Shown here: positions 34,819-44,700 of the stretch, in pieces
Layout: every line of letters begins with the position of its first letter
Numbering within the stretch: position 1 is the first letter of the stretch
Origin: JAFLCL01 sp964502175
GTDB lineage: Bacteria; Myxococcota_A; Polyangia; Polyangiales; Sandaracinaceae
Direction: 5' to 3'
Length of the DNA: 64,000 nucleotides
Assembly (NCBI GenBank): GCA_964502175.1
Contig: CAZCVE010000001.1
Span: forward strand, 264,121-328,120
Translations under genes and position numbers: made by a program
Notes under the pieces: generated by a model
Told to the model about the DNA's origin: nothing
Database searches by the model: none
What the model saw: the letters and a program-made list of their open reading frames with translations, nothing else

Positions 34819-35076
34819 TCAGCTGCCCGAGAGAAGGCTCGTCGTCCCCACGTCCGGGGTCGTCGCCTTCTTGGCCTTGGGGGCCTTCTTGGCCTTCGGG
34901 GCGGCCTTTGCCGCCTTCGGGGCGGCAGCCTTTGGGGCAGCCTTCTTGGCAGCCTTCTTGGTCGCCTTCTTGGCGGCCTTCTTGGTCGCCTTCTTGGCGG
35001 CCTTCTTCGGCGCCTTCTTCGCCGCCTTCTTCGCAACCTTCTTCGCCGCCTTCTTCGCCGTCTTCTTCGCTGCCAT
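34819..35076 (-). CDS. Histone H1-like Lys/Ala-rich DNA-binding protein
   Basis: An 85-residue protein made mostly of AAKK, APKKA and ATKKAAKK units (residues about 3-70), ending in a short acidic-polar tail. This composition is that of bacterial histone-H1-like or AlgP-type proteins, which bind DNA non-specifically and compact the nucleoid. I start at the ATG at 35076 because AGGAGG lies 7 bases upstream; an earlier start at 35112 adds an unrelated leader. An AT-rich promoter region precedes it and a strong terminator follows, so it is transcribed alone and probably highly. Confidence 0.85.
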   Translation of the reverse strand: MAAKKTAKKAAKKVAKKAAKKAPKKAAKKATKKAAKKATKKAAKKAAPKAAAPKAAKAAPKAKKAPKAKKATTPDVGTTSLLSGS

Positions 35077-35459
35077 TTGGAACCTCCTAGAGGGGTGGGT
35101 CACGAGGACCACAGGATGACGTACCGTATTGTCACGTCACGGCACGCGTCAAGCAGAAGCAACACATAATTTATATCTAACTTCAGCGATAAAGAGATCG
35201 TAATCGTCTAACAGTGAAGTAACCAAGCGAAAACACACCGCTTTTTCCTATGGTCACTGCCCTACAAAAAACGCCAAGAAAAACCTGTGGACCACTCGCC
35301 GGAGCGATCTCGACCCCTCTTCGAGCCCCTCGGCGGCCGGCCGGACGGCCGATTCGAGTCCCCAAACGGAGACGAAGGCAGGCGACGGCGAGCACCACGC
35401 GAAAAACCCATGGAACCGACCCCCACCGGTGCTCTAGAACCAGCCCTCCGGAGGTCGAC
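35077..35459. promoter_or_regulatory. AT-rich divergent promoter region
   Basis: This 383-base gap between the histone-like and OmpA-like genes holds the lowest-GC stretch of the window, at about 35160-35280 (ATAATTTATATCTAAC and nearby). On the minus strand TTGACG (35147-35152) and TACGGT (35123-35128) are spaced 18 bases and fit a housekeeping promoter for the histone-like gene. Plus-strand promoter elements for the OmpA-like gene are not obvious. No coding sequence is seen. Confidence 0.5.
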
Positions 35460-36278
35460 ATGAAGCGCTCCTTTTCTCCTGTGGTCGGCATGCTCGCCGC
35501 CTGCGTTCTCCTCGGCGGATCCGCGGCGTGTGGGCGCGGAGAGGACGAATACCAACTGCAGGTCCGTCGCGTGGCCGAGCTCGAGGGCCAGCTGCGTGAC
35601 TCGCAGGCGCACGGCACCGAGCTCGAGGGCCGTCTCCGCGACGTGGAAGGCCGCAACAACGAGCTGATCTCGCGTCTGGAAGCGCTCGGCCAGGACGTGG
35701 AGAGCCTCCGCTCGGAGCGCACCGAGCTGACGACGAGCCTCACCGACACGCAGCGCGCCCTCGAAGAGCTGCGCGCGCGCGAGGCCCAGCAGCAGGCGCG
35801 CTTGGCGACGTTCCGACAGATGCTCGAGCGCTTCCGCGCGATGATGGAGTCGGGCCGCCTGCGCGTGCGCGTCGTGCGCAACCGCATGGTCGTCGAGCTG
35901 CCGGACAACGTGCTCTTCGACTCGGGCGAGTCGGAGCTCAAGGCCGAGGGACAAGCGACGCTGCTCGAGGTCGTGCAGATCCTCCGCACGATCGACAACC
36001 GTCAGTTCCAGGTCGCCGGCCACACGGACAACGTGCCGATCCGATCGCGCCGCTTCCCCTCGAACTGGGAGCTCTCGACGGCGCGCGCCGTCACGGTCGC
36101 GCGCTTCATGATCGACAACGGCATGCCCGGCGATCGCATCTCGGCCGCGGGCTACGCGGAGACGCAGCCGATCGATCTCGCCGACACGCCCGAGGGCCGC
36201 TCGCGCAACCGACGCATCGAGATCGCGCTCCAGCCGAACCTCGACGAGCTCCCCGATCTCTCGTCGCTCACGCAGTAA
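35460..36278 (+). CDS. OmpA/MotB-domain lipoprotein with coiled coil
   Basis: A 272-residue protein. A lipoprotein-like signal (LAACVLLGGSAACG) leads to a long coiled coil (about residues 28-130) with heptad-like RVAELEGQLRDSQ and RLRDVEGRNNEL. The C-terminus is an OmpA-family peptidoglycan-binding domain: VLFDSGESELKAEGQATLLE, VAGHTDNVPIR, NWELSTARAVTVARFM, GYAETQP, and the closing RSRNRRIEIAL. It probably tethers the outer membrane to the cell wall. The ATG at 35460 has GGAGG 6 bases upstream. It ends 25 bases before the Ppx/GppA gene, so the two may be co-transcribed. Confidence 0.9.
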   Translation: MKRSFSPVVGMLAACVLLGGSAACGRGEDEYQLQVRRVAELEGQLRDSQAHGTELEGRLRDVEGRNNELISRLEALGQDVESLRSERTELTTSLTDTQRALEELRAREAQQQARLATFRQMLERFRAMMESGRLRVRVVRNRMVVELPDNVLFDSGESELKAEGQATLLEVVQILRTIDNRQFQVAGHTDNVPIRSRRFPSNWELSTARAVTVARFMIDNGMPGDRISAAGYAETQPIDLADTPEGRSRNRRIEIALQPNLDELPDLSSLTQ

Positions 36279-36303
36279 CTCGGGCCCCGCCGCGAGCCGC
36301 TCC

Positions 36304-37215
36304 ATGCGAACGGTCACGCGGGTCGCCGCGTTCGACGTCGGCAGCAACACCGTGTTGTGTCTCGTGGCCGAGCGCGCCCTCGATGGCTCGCTCGGCCGCG
36401 TCGTCGATCGCGCCACGATCACGGGCCTCGGACGCGGCGCGTTCGCCGAGGGCAAGCTCGACGACGGCGCGATCGCGCGCACGCTCGCGGCCCTCCGCGC
36501 GCACGCCGAGCAAGCGCGCGCGCTCGGCGCGAGCAGGCTCGTAGGCGTCGGCACGAGCGCGCTCCGCGACGCGCGCGATCGTGATCGGTTCGTCGATCGC
36601 GCGAGAGAGATCCTCGATCGCTTCGACGTGATCAGCGGCGACGACGAGGCGCGGCTCACGTTCGACGGCGCGGCCGCGGGGCTGACGATCGACGGCGAGC
36701 GCACGGTGCTCGACATCGGCGGCGGCTCGACCGAGATCGCGATCGGCACCGAACGCGCGACGCGTCGCACGAGCCTCCAGCTCGGATCGGTGCGCCTCTT
36801 CGAGCGACGCCTCGCGAGCGATCCGCCCTCGCGTGCGGAGCTCGACCTCCTGCGCGACGACGTCGAGCGCGCGCTCGATCAGCACGCGATCGCGGACCTG
36901 CCTCCGATCCTCGCGCTCGCGGGCACGGCGACCACCGTGGCGTGCGTCGCCCGCTCGATCCCGTGGCCGGAGATCGATCGCGTCCACGGCACGGTGCTGT
37001 CGCGCCACGAGATCGAAGACGTGGCGCGCACCCTCGCCGCGAGGTCGAGCGGAGCCCGCCGCGCCGATCCGCACATCGAGCCCGCGCGCGCCGACGTGCT
37101 CGTCGCCGGCGCGATCCTGTTCGCCCGCGTCGTCGCCCGTGGCACGAGCGATCGCGTGACGATCTCGGACGGCGGCCTCCGCTGGGCGCTGGCGGCCGAG
37201 GCGCTCGGGCCCTGA
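36304..37215 (+). CDS. Ppx/GppA family phosphatase
   Basis: A 303-residue protein of the exopolyphosphatase/guanosine pentaphosphatase family. It has the ASKHA ATPase motifs: AAFDVGSNTVLCLVAE at the N-terminus, SALRDARDRDRF, SGDDEARLTF, and the phosphate-2 motif VLDIGGGSTEIAIG. ALAGTATTVACVA follows near residue 205. The length matches the short actinobacterial-type members (about 300 residues), which act on short-chain polyphosphate or pppGpp. It follows the OmpA-like gene closely. The exact substrate cannot be decided from sequence. Confidence 0.9.
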   Translation: MRTVTRVAAFDVGSNTVLCLVAERALDGSLGRVVDRATITGLGRGAFAEGKLDDGAIARTLAALRAHAEQARALGASRLVGVGTSALRDARDRDRFVDRAREILDRFDVISGDDEARLTFDGAAAGLTIDGERTVLDIGGGSTEIAIGTERATRRTSLQLGSVRLFERRLASDPPSRAELDLLRDDVERALDQHAIADLPPILALAGTATTVACVARSIPWPEIDRVHGTVLSRHEIEDVARTLAARSSGARRADPHIEPARADVLVAGAILFARVVARGTSDRVTISDGGLRWALAAEALGP

Positions 37216-37249
37216 CGGCACGCATGCGGATCGTGCTGTGGAGGTCCCC

Positions 37250-37272
37250 GCAAGAATGCCGTACATTCTTGC
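37250..37272. promoter_or_regulatory. Perfect 9-bp inverted repeat over the DUF4143 ATPase start
   Basis: Arms GCAAGAATG and CATTCTTGC are perfect complements around a 5-base spacer (CCGTA). The left arm contains the ATG at 37256, and the right arm ends just before a second in-frame ATG at 37274. It could be a DNA operator at which a repressor blocks transcription, or an RNA hairpin hiding the start. No regulator is adjacent. Confidence 0.55.
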
Positions 37273-38437
37273 AATGAGCTTCACGAGGCTCCTCGCGCTC
37301 CCCGAGCGAGGCTCCAGCCTTCTCCTCGGTCCCCGCCAAACTGGCAAGAGCACGCTGGTGCGCGGCTCCCTCCCCGCGGGGTCGCCCACCTTCGATCTCC
37401 TCGAGCACGACACCTTCCTTCGCCTCGCGCGAGATCCGTCGCAGTTCCGCCGTGAGGTGATCGCCGTCGCCAAGGCCGGAGCAAAGGTCGTCTTCGTGGA
37501 CGAGGTGCAGCGCGTCCCCGCGCTGCTCGACGAGGTGCACGGCCTGATCGAGAAGCGCGTCGCTCGCTTCGTCCTCACTGGCTCGAGCGCCCGCAAGCTA
37601 CGTCGCGGCGGAGCCAACCTCCTCGCGGGGCGGGCCCGCATGCAGCGCCTGCATCCGCTGGTCCTGCGCGAGCTCGGGGACGACTTCGATCTCGAGCGCG
37701 TCCTTCGCTTCGGCACGCTGCCCGCCGTGGTCTCGTCCGATGAAGAGGACGCCGTCGAGCTGCTCCGCGCCTACGCGGAGACGTACCTGCGTGAGGAGAT
37801 CCAGGCGGAGGCGCTGGTCCGCAACCTGGGCGGCTTCGCTCGCTTCCTCGACATCGCTGCGGCCCAGTCTGGCGACATCCTCAACTACAGCGCGGTGGGG
37901 CGCGATGCCGGGCTGCCCGTCCGCACGGTGCAGGAGTACTTTCAGATCCTGGAGGACACGCTCGTGGGCTATCGCCTCGAGCCCTGGCGCCGGAGCGCCC
38001 GCGCCCGCCTCACGGGACATCCGCGCTTCTACCTCTTCGACACCGGCGTGCGAAACGCTCTCGTGCGCCGTCTCGGCGCCGAGGTCGACCCGCAGGTCCG
38101 CGGCCGCTTGTTCGAACACTTGATCGTCCTCGAGTGCGCACGAGCCCTCGACTACGCGCGATCCGAGGCGCGGCTCTACTTCTGGCGAACCAACCACGGC
38201 GCCGAGGTCGACCTCCTCGTGGAGCGGCACGACACCCTTCGCCTCGCGATCGAGATCAAGAGCACGCGCACCATCTCCGGGGCAGATCTCTCGGGTCTCC
38301 GATCGTTCGCGGAAGAGAACGCCGGAGTCCCCAGGATCGTCGTGTGCGACTCCCCTCGCGAGCACGCCCTCGGCGACGTCCGCATCGTGCCGTGGCGCTC
38401 GTTCCTCACGAACATCGACGAGTGGCTCGGGTCGTGA
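37256..38437 (+). CDS. DUF4143-type AAA+ ATPase
   Basis: A 393-residue protein. The N-terminal AAA_14 domain has Walker A GPRQTGKST (near residue 27) and Walker B VVFVDEVQR, then a sensor FVLTGSSARKLRRGGANLLA. The C-terminal DUF4143 domain includes YAETYLREEIQAEALVRNLG, LPVRTVQEYFQILEDTLVGY and YFWRTNHGAEVDLLVE. The last motif is the usual PD-(D/E)xK-like end of the family. These ATPases are widespread, often mobile, and of unsettled function. I prefer the ATG at 37256 because GGAGGT lies 10 bases upstream; 37274 is the alternative. It is probably transcribed separately from the preceding phosphatase. Confidence 0.88.
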   Translation: MPYILAMSFTRLLALPERGSSLLLGPRQTGKSTLVRGSLPAGSPTFDLLEHDTFLRLARDPSQFRREVIAVAKAGAKVVFVDEVQRVPALLDEVHGLIEKRVARFVLTGSSARKLRRGGANLLAGRARMQRLHPLVLRELGDDFDLERVLRFGTLPAVVSSDEEDAVELLRAYAETYLREEIQAEALVRNLGGFARFLDIAAAQSGDILNYSAVGRDAGLPVRTVQEYFQILEDTLVGYRLEPWRRSARARLTGHPRFYLFDTGVRNALVRRLGAEVDPQVRGRLFEHLIVLECARALDYARSEARLYFWRTNHGAEVDLLVERHDTLRLAIEIKSTRTISGADLSGLRSFAEENAGVPRIVVCDSPREHALGDVRIVPWRSFLTNIDEWLGS

Positions 38438-38654
38438 CGCGTCGATGGGCGTCGACGCGCCACCCTGGCGGCAGCTCGCCGTCGTGCGAGAGAGATCTCT
38501 CGCGAGGTCCGGCGTCCCTCTCGTGCTTCTTCCTCTCACAACGCCGCGCTGAAGGGAGCCACCGGCTCGGTTGGTCTTTCGTTCGCCCGCTGCTAGGGTC
38601 CGCCGCTTTTTCGAGGCCCTCTCGCTTCGGGAGCCCTCTCTCGGGACACAGCGC

Positions 38655-39539
38655 ATGCAGCGAACGGTCGGCGTCATCGGTGGAAGCGGGCTCTACGAGA
38701 TGCCCGGGCTCGAGCGGAAGCGCGCGATCGATCCGTCGTCGCTGCCCGCCGCCGCGAAGACGTTCGGCGAGCCGTCGGACGTGCTCGTCGAGGGCTTCGT
38801 GGGCGACACGCGCTTTCTCTTTCTGCCGCGCCACGGCCGCAAGCACGCGATCGCCCCGCACCGCATCAACTACCGCGCGAACCTCCTCGCGCTGAAGGCC
38901 GCGGGCGCCGAGCAGGTCATCAGCGTGTCGGCCGTGGGCTCGCTCGCAGAAGACGTCCACCCGGGCGATCTCGTGCTCGTCGATCAGTTCATCGATCGCA
39001 CGCGCAGCCGCAGCAGCACGTACTTCGAGGACGTCGGCGTCGTCGCCCACGTGGGCTTCGCCGACCCGATCGATCAGGCGCTCTCGAGCGCGCTCTACGA
39101 CGCAGCGATCGCATCCGGCGCGCGCGCGCACCGCGGCGGCACGTATGTGTGCATCGAGGGCCCGCAGTTCTCGACGCGCGCGGAGTCGAACCTCTACCGG
39201 AGCTGGGGCGGCCGCGTCGTCGGCATGACGAACCTGCCCGAGGCGCGCCTCGCGCGTGAGTGCGAGCTCCCGTACGCGACGGTCGCGCTCGTCACCGACT
39301 ACGACTGCTGGAACACCGACGAGGCCGCCGTGACGGTCGACGCCGTCGTCGCGGTGATGAAGAAGAACGTCGCGATGGCCCAGGCGATCCTGCGCACGGT
39401 CGCGGCCTCGCTGCCCGATCCGAGCGCGAGCCCCGCGAGCCGAGCGCTCGACGACGCGCTCCTCACGCACGAGGGCGCCATCACGAGCGAGGCGCGGACC
39501 AAGCTCGCCCTCCTCCTCGCGCGGCGCTCGACGCGCTGA
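38655..39539 (+). CDS. mtnP: S-methyl-5'-thioadenosine phosphorylase
   Basis: A 294-residue nucleoside phosphorylase. It starts TVGVIGGSGLYEMPG and contains LPRHGRKHAIAPHRINYRAN, ISVSAVGSLAEDVHPGDLVL, YVCIEGPQFSTRAES, GMTNLPEARLARE and TDYDCW. These are the diagnostic MTA phosphorylase motifs; the TDYDCW Asp pair favours 6-aminopurine substrates. It splits methylthioadenosine into adenine and methylthioribose-1-phosphate in methionine salvage. A TAGGGT -10-like word lies about 55 bases upstream (38594). The gene is followed after 60 bases by a PfkB kinase, a likely operon partner. Confidence 0.93.
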   Translation: MQRTVGVIGGSGLYEMPGLERKRAIDPSSLPAAAKTFGEPSDVLVEGFVGDTRFLFLPRHGRKHAIAPHRINYRANLLALKAAGAEQVISVSAVGSLAEDVHPGDLVLVDQFIDRTRSRSSTYFEDVGVVAHVGFADPIDQALSSALYDAAIASGARAHRGGTYVCIEGPQFSTRAESNLYRSWGGRVVGMTNLPEARLARECELPYATVALVTDYDCWNTDEAAVTVDAVVAVMKKNVAMAQAILRTVAASLPDPSASPASRALDDALLTHEGAITSEARTKLALLLARRSTR

Positions 39540-39599
39540 GCGTCTCGCTCACCCAAGAAGCTCAAGCGGGCGCAGCTGGCCCGTGGAAGGAAACGTTCG

Positions 39600-40532
39600 A
39601 TGTCTTCGATGCTCGTGGTTGGCTCGGTTGCTCAGGACACGATTCACAATCACCTCGGCACGCACCCGTACGTGCTCGGTGGCTCGGCGACGTTCGCAGC
39701 GCTCGCGGGTCGCCTCTTCGCGCCCACGAAGCTCGTCGGCGTGGTGGGTGACGACTTCCCCGCGAGCGCGACGCAGCTGCTGAAGGACAAGGACATCGAC
39801 GTCAGCGGCCTCGAGGTCGCGCCCGGCAAGACGTTCCACTGGGAGGGCCGCTACTCGCCCGACCTCACGAGCCGCGAGTCGATCAAGACCGAGCTCAACG
39901 TGTTCGCGGACTTCCACCCGAAGATCCCCGCGAGCCACCGCGCGATCCCGTACCTGATGCTCGGCAACATCCACCCCGACCTCCAGGTCGAGGTGCTCGA
40001 TCAGGTGGAGCGCCCGAAGCTCGTCATCGCCGACACGATGAACTTCTGGATCACGGGCACGCCCGATCGCCTCGCGCGCATGCTCGCGCGCATCGATCTC
40101 CTCGTGATCAACGAAGAAGAGGCGCGTCAGCTCGCAGGCGTGCACAACATCGCGAAGGCGGCCAAGGCGCTCGTCGCGATGGGCCCGAAGATCGTGGTCA
40201 TCAAGCGCGGCGAGTACGGCGCGCTCCTCTTCGAGAACGGCTCGGTGTTCAGCGCGCCCGCGTTCCCCGTGGAAGACGTCGTCGATCCGACGGGCGCGGG
40301 CGACACGTTCGCGGGCGGCATGCTCGGCATGCTCGCGGCCGAGGATCGCATCGACTCGATGTCGCTCCGTCGCGCCGTGATCTACGGCTCGGTGATCGCG
40401 TCGTACTGCGTCGAGGGCATCTCGGTCAGCCGCCTCACGTCGCTCACGATGAGCGAGGTGAAGTCTCGCTACACGGCGTTCGCGCGCCTCGCGCACTTCG
40501 CCAACGAGGCCGAGCTCGCGCAGCTGCGCTGA
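39600..40532 (+). CDS. PfkB-family sugar or nucleoside kinase
   Basis: A 310-residue ribokinase-like protein. The N-terminus has LVVGSVAQDTI and VLGGSATFAALAGRLF. The C-terminal PfkB signature 2 reads VVDPTGAGDTFAGGMLG, with the catalytic Asp in GAGD and the anion hole formed by its glycines. LLVINEEEARQLAG and IKRGEYGALLF are also typical. The substrate may be a sugar, adenosine or a related compound. Because the gene directly follows MTA phosphorylase, recycling of the adenine or ribose part is an attractive guess. A GGAAGGA ribosome site precedes the ATG. Confidence 0.88.
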   Translation: MSSMLVVGSVAQDTIHNHLGTHPYVLGGSATFAALAGRLFAPTKLVGVVGDDFPASATQLLKDKDIDVSGLEVAPGKTFHWEGRYSPDLTSRESIKTELNVFADFHPKIPASHRAIPYLMLGNIHPDLQVEVLDQVERPKLVIADTMNFWITGTPDRLARMLARIDLLVINEEEARQLAGVHNIAKAAKALVAMGPKIVVIKRGEYGALLFENGSVFSAPAFPVEDVVDPTGAGDTFAGGMLGMLAAEDRIDSMSLRRAVIYGSVIASYCVEGISVSRLTSLTMSEVKSRYTAFARLAHFANEAELAQLR

Positions 40533-40618
40533 CGCCCGACCGACTTCCCCGTTCGGCTTGATCCCACCACGCAGGTGGGCGACCTTCCCCGCTTCCGTTC
40601 GTTCGCAAGGAGCTTCCC

Positions 40619-41575
40619 ATGCATCGCTCGATCGCCGCCTCGGTCTCGCTCTCTTCCCTCGCGCTCGCGCTCGCGGGCTGCCCCTCGACCCCCGTCGGCA
40701 ACGACGCCGGCCCGAGCGGCAACGACACGGGCCCGTCGACCGAAGACGCACCGTCGACGCAGCGCTGCCCCACGACCGGTGTGCCCAGCCCCGAGGAGCA
40801 AATGCTCCCGTGCTGCTACCGCCACTCGCAGGCGGACCAGCAGGACACGCCGGAGATGCGCCTGCGCTTCATCCAGATCGACGAGCCGGCGATGTCGCCG
40901 CTCGCGTCGACGGCCGTCGAGAGCGTGCTGAACAACGGCCTCCAGGAGGAGACCTTCAACTGGCTCTTCCGCACGACCGGCGCGGACGCGGACGGTCCGA
41001 TCGAGATCTCGACGGGCTACGGCGTCCGCAACGGCGACGGCACGTACACGCTCGGCAGCGTCGAGTACCCCGCCCTCCTCCTGCCCGGCACGCTCACGGG
41101 CGAGACGGTCACCACCGACACGGTGCTCGGGCCGCTCGACATCCCGGTGTTCGACGAGACCGGCATGAACCTCCAGCTCGTGCTGCGCCTCCGCAGCGTG
41201 AGCGTCGTCGAGGCGAACCTCACGGACACGCGCAACTGCATCGGCGCGCGCCGCGGCAACGCGTTCACCACGGACGCGTCGCTCGAGGGCTACGTCACGG
41301 TGGCCGACGCGCGCGAGGGCATGATCAACGTGCCGCCCATCATGTCGACGCTCTGCTCGGTGATCGCGGGCGAGCTCGCCACGCCGGCCGGGATGATGCC
41401 GATGTGCGATCGCCCGCAGAGCGAGTGGACGGCGCAGCCGGACTCGCTGTGCGACGCGGAGGGTTGCGAGACGAACCCCACGGGCGCGACGTCGGTCTGC
41501 GATCCCTCGACGACCTGCAACGCGTGGCGCCTCGTCGCGCAGTTCGCAGCGGTCGGCATCGACATCGCGGAGTGA
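40619..41575 (+). CDS. Lipoprotein of unknown function
   Basis: A 318-residue lipoprotein (lipobox LALAGC) with a short Gly/Asp/Ser/Thr spacer and a mature domain with several Cys (LPCCYRHS, CDAEGCETNP, CDPSTTCN). The domain appears beta-rich: MRLRFIQIDEPAM, YGVRNGDGTYTLGSVEYPAL, LQLVLRLRSVSVVEANL. I do not recognise the family. AAGGAG lies 7 bases before the ATG, and a strong terminator follows at 41668, so it is a single transcription unit or the last gene of one. Confidence 0.75.
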   Translation: MHRSIAASVSLSSLALALAGCPSTPVGNDAGPSGNDTGPSTEDAPSTQRCPTTGVPSPEEQMLPCCYRHSQADQQDTPEMRLRFIQIDEPAMSPLASTAVESVLNNGLQEETFNWLFRTTGADADGPIEISTGYGVRNGDGTYTLGSVEYPALLLPGTLTGETVTTDTVLGPLDIPVFDETGMNLQLVLRLRSVSVVEANLTDTRNCIGARRGNAFTTDASLEGYVTVADAREGMINVPPIMSTLCSVIAGELATPAGMMPMCDRPQSEWTAQPDSLCDAEGCETNPTGATSVCDPSTTCNAWRLVAQFAAVGIDIAE

Positions 41576-41667
41576 GCGCGCGCGCTCGGCGTGCCTCGGG
41601 GGCCCGGACGCCACCGAGGCGTCGAGCGCCGCCCAACTGACGACGTTCGACACGCTGCGTCATGACG

Positions 41668-41704
41668 GAGCCCGAGGTCCCAAGCCTCGGGCTCTCGTGC
41701 TTTT
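41668..41704 (+). terminator. Intrinsic terminator after the lipoprotein gene
   Basis: A 10-bp perfect stem GAGCCCGAGG/CCTCGGGCTC with a 7-base loop is followed by TCGTGCTTTT. It sits 90 bases past the stop at 41575 and separates this gene from the large fused protein gene. Confidence 0.8.
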
Positions 41705-41785
41705 ACGCGCAAGCGCTCGTTGATTCCGCAAACGCCCGCGCCGTACCATGGCCTCCAGCGCGCTCTCGCGCGGGTTGGAGGATCC

Positions 41786-44700
41786 ATGCTTGTTCGGTCT
41801 TCTGGTTCACCGTCTCCTGACGTCTGGGTGCGATGGGTGAGGGCGTTCGTGGCCTGCTTCGTCGTGATGGCGGTCTTCGCCTGCGGCGGCGGCGGCTGCA
41901 GCGGCTGCGCCCAGTGCGGCCTCGAGCCAATCCGCGGCGGCTTCCCCGTGGCGGAGCAGATCCCGAACTCTGCGCAGGTCCGCCTGACCGAATCGGGCGT
42001 GGGCTTCATCGAAGACAACGCGATGCCCATCGTCAGCCTCGCAGTGCCCGGCGGCCTCGCCTTCCCGGTCGACGAGATCAGGCAGACCTTCGCCGGCATC
42101 GACATCACGATCTGCCGCGGCGGCGGATGCGGCGCGCGCGCGGAGATCGCGGGCCTCGACCTCGTGCCGCAGGACGGCTCGAACGTGCTCCGCGCGAACA
42201 TCCGGCTGCGCTTGATCAGCACGCGCCCAGATGGGACCGACGGCGCATGGCCCGGCACGTGCGACGTGACGATCGACACGCGTCGTAGCGGTGGCTCGCG
42301 GGACTTCGTCGGCATCACGGCCGACATCACTCTCTCGGAGATCACGGAAGCGGCGCGACGCGGCTACACGCAGATCGAGCTGCCGCCGGGCTCGATCGAC
42401 TTCACCGAGGGCCAGGAGATCGAGAACAGCGACATCCGCATCTCGGGCGGCTTCCTGGGCTCGTGTGGGGTCCTCGACCTCGACTTCATCAAGGGCCTGA
42501 TCCTCGACCAGCTCACTGGGCAGGTCACCAGCCTGTTCGACAGCGCGATCGGCGAGCAGCTCTGCACGCGTCAGGGCGAGTTCGGCTGTCCCACCGGCAC
42601 GGTCGCGGACGGCACCGGCCCGGAGGCGCTCTGCCTCTACCGCGCTGGCGGCGAGTGCGTTCCTGCCCTCCTGGGCATGGATGGACGTGGCGACCTGGGC
42701 AACGCGTTCCTCGGGGGCCTGTCGCCCGGCACGCACGCGCCCATCCAGATCCTCCTCGCCGCCGGCGGCGAGGGCGAAGCCGTGAACTCCGGCATGTCGA
42801 TCTTCATGGCCGGCGGCTTCATGTCGATGGACCGCGCATTCTCGCGCACGCCGGGCCACAACCCGTGCGTTCCCATGACGGTTGCGCCCGCGCGGCCGAC
42901 CATCTCGCGCGTCGCGACGTTCCGCGGAAACTCCGTGCCCGGACTCGCCACGCCCCCGCACCTCGGCATCGGCCTCGCGGAGGACTACCTGAACTACGCG
43001 GGCTACGGCATGTACGACTCGGGCATGCTCTGCCTCGGTGTCGGAACGCGACTCTCGCAGCAGCTCTCGACGGGCCTGTTCTCCGTGCTCGTCCCGACGC
43101 TGCGCGCGCTCACGTTCCCTGGGGGCGCAGCCCCGATCAGCCTGGCCGTGAGGCCGCAGGAGCCGCCGACGTTCGAGATCGGCTCCTCCGCAGGCGAAAC
43201 GTTGCTGACGATCACGCTTCCCAACGCGCAGATCGACTTCTACGTGTTCTCGCAGGAGCGCTACATCCGCTTCATGACGTACGAGACCGACCTGGTCATC
43301 GGGGTCAACCTCAGCGTGATGGACGGGCAGATCGTCCCCGAGATCGTTGGCGTCACGCCCACGAACTCGAGCGTGCTGAACAGCGAGATCCTCACGGAGA
43401 ACCCCGACTCGCTCGCGATGACGATCGAGACGGTGCTCACGATGTTCGCGGGCATGCTCACGAGCGGCATCTCGCCGATCGATCTCCCGCCGATCGACGT
43501 CAACGGTGACGGCGTCACCGACATCAGCATCCAGGTCCCCGAGGGCGGTCTGCGCGGCGTGGACGACAGCGGCGAGGAGTTCTTGGGCATCTTCGCGAAC
43601 CTCGCGTTGGGAACGCCGATGTCGCTCTCGCTCCCGGTCGAGACGAGCCTCGAGCTGTCCGACCTCGAGGTGCTCCCGAACAGCATGGGTCAGGACACGT
43701 TCGGTCAGAACGGTCGCAACACCGTGTGGCTGACGTTCGGCGCCGAGGGCCCCGAGGCCGTGGCGTACGAGTACAGCTACCGCATCGACGGCGCGCTCTG
43801 GTCGCCGTGGACCACCGAGCGTCGTGTGCAGATCGACGACGCTGCGCTCCTCCTCCAGGCGCACCACACGATCGAGGGCCGCGCGCGCGTCGTCGGTGAG
43901 CCGAACAGCGTGGACCGCACGCCCGCGATGACCGAGCTCCTCATCGACGTGCTCGCTCCCGAGATCACGCTCGAGGCGCGTCGCGACGCGCAGGGTGTGC
44001 GCGTGATCGCCGAGGACATCGTCTCGGACGTCACGAACCTCGAGATGCGCTGGCGTGTGGCCGATGGCGAGACCCAGTGGTCGGACTGGGGCGCGATCCT
44101 CGACCTCGACGTCGATCCGGAGCTCGTCCAGGTCGAGGTCCGCGACGAGGCCGGCAACGTCGGTCGCTCGCAGGCGCCGCTCATCCGCGGCATCCCGAAC
44201 CCGGCCGGCGCTGGCGCGTGTGACTGCCGCGCGGCCGTCGGCGCGAGCAGCCCGACGTCGGGCGCACCCCTCGGCATGTTCGCCTCCCTGCTCGTGCTGG
44301 GCGCGTTCGTGGCGCGTCGTGCGCGCGGGTCCAAGGGAGGCTCGCGGCTTGCGCGTCGCCCTTTCGGCGGTGACGTGGCGCGCGCGGTCCTGAGCCTCCT
44401 CGCGGTCGGCGCGCTCGTGTTCCTCACGGCGTGCGACTGCGGCGGTGAGATGGGTCGGCCCGACGGCGGTCCTCCCGACGCGCCTCCGGTGGCGTGCGGC
44501 GGCGAGACCTGCATGGCGGCGCGTCCTCCGGGCGACACGAGCGGAGAGATCTGCTGCGAGGCCGAGATGATGTGCGTGGACTACGACCTCGCGACGATCT
44601 GCGATCCGGGCTTCATCTGCCCGATCGACAACATCACCGTCGACGCGTCGTGCGAGGTGGCGTGCTCCGCGTGTGAAGAGCTCCCGCCGCTCGCGACGGG

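Noticed and set aside
37256..38437. Treating the DUF4143 ATPase as a transposon component
   Set aside because: No inverted terminal repeats or transposase lie nearby; the inverted repeat at the start is a local regulatory-type element.
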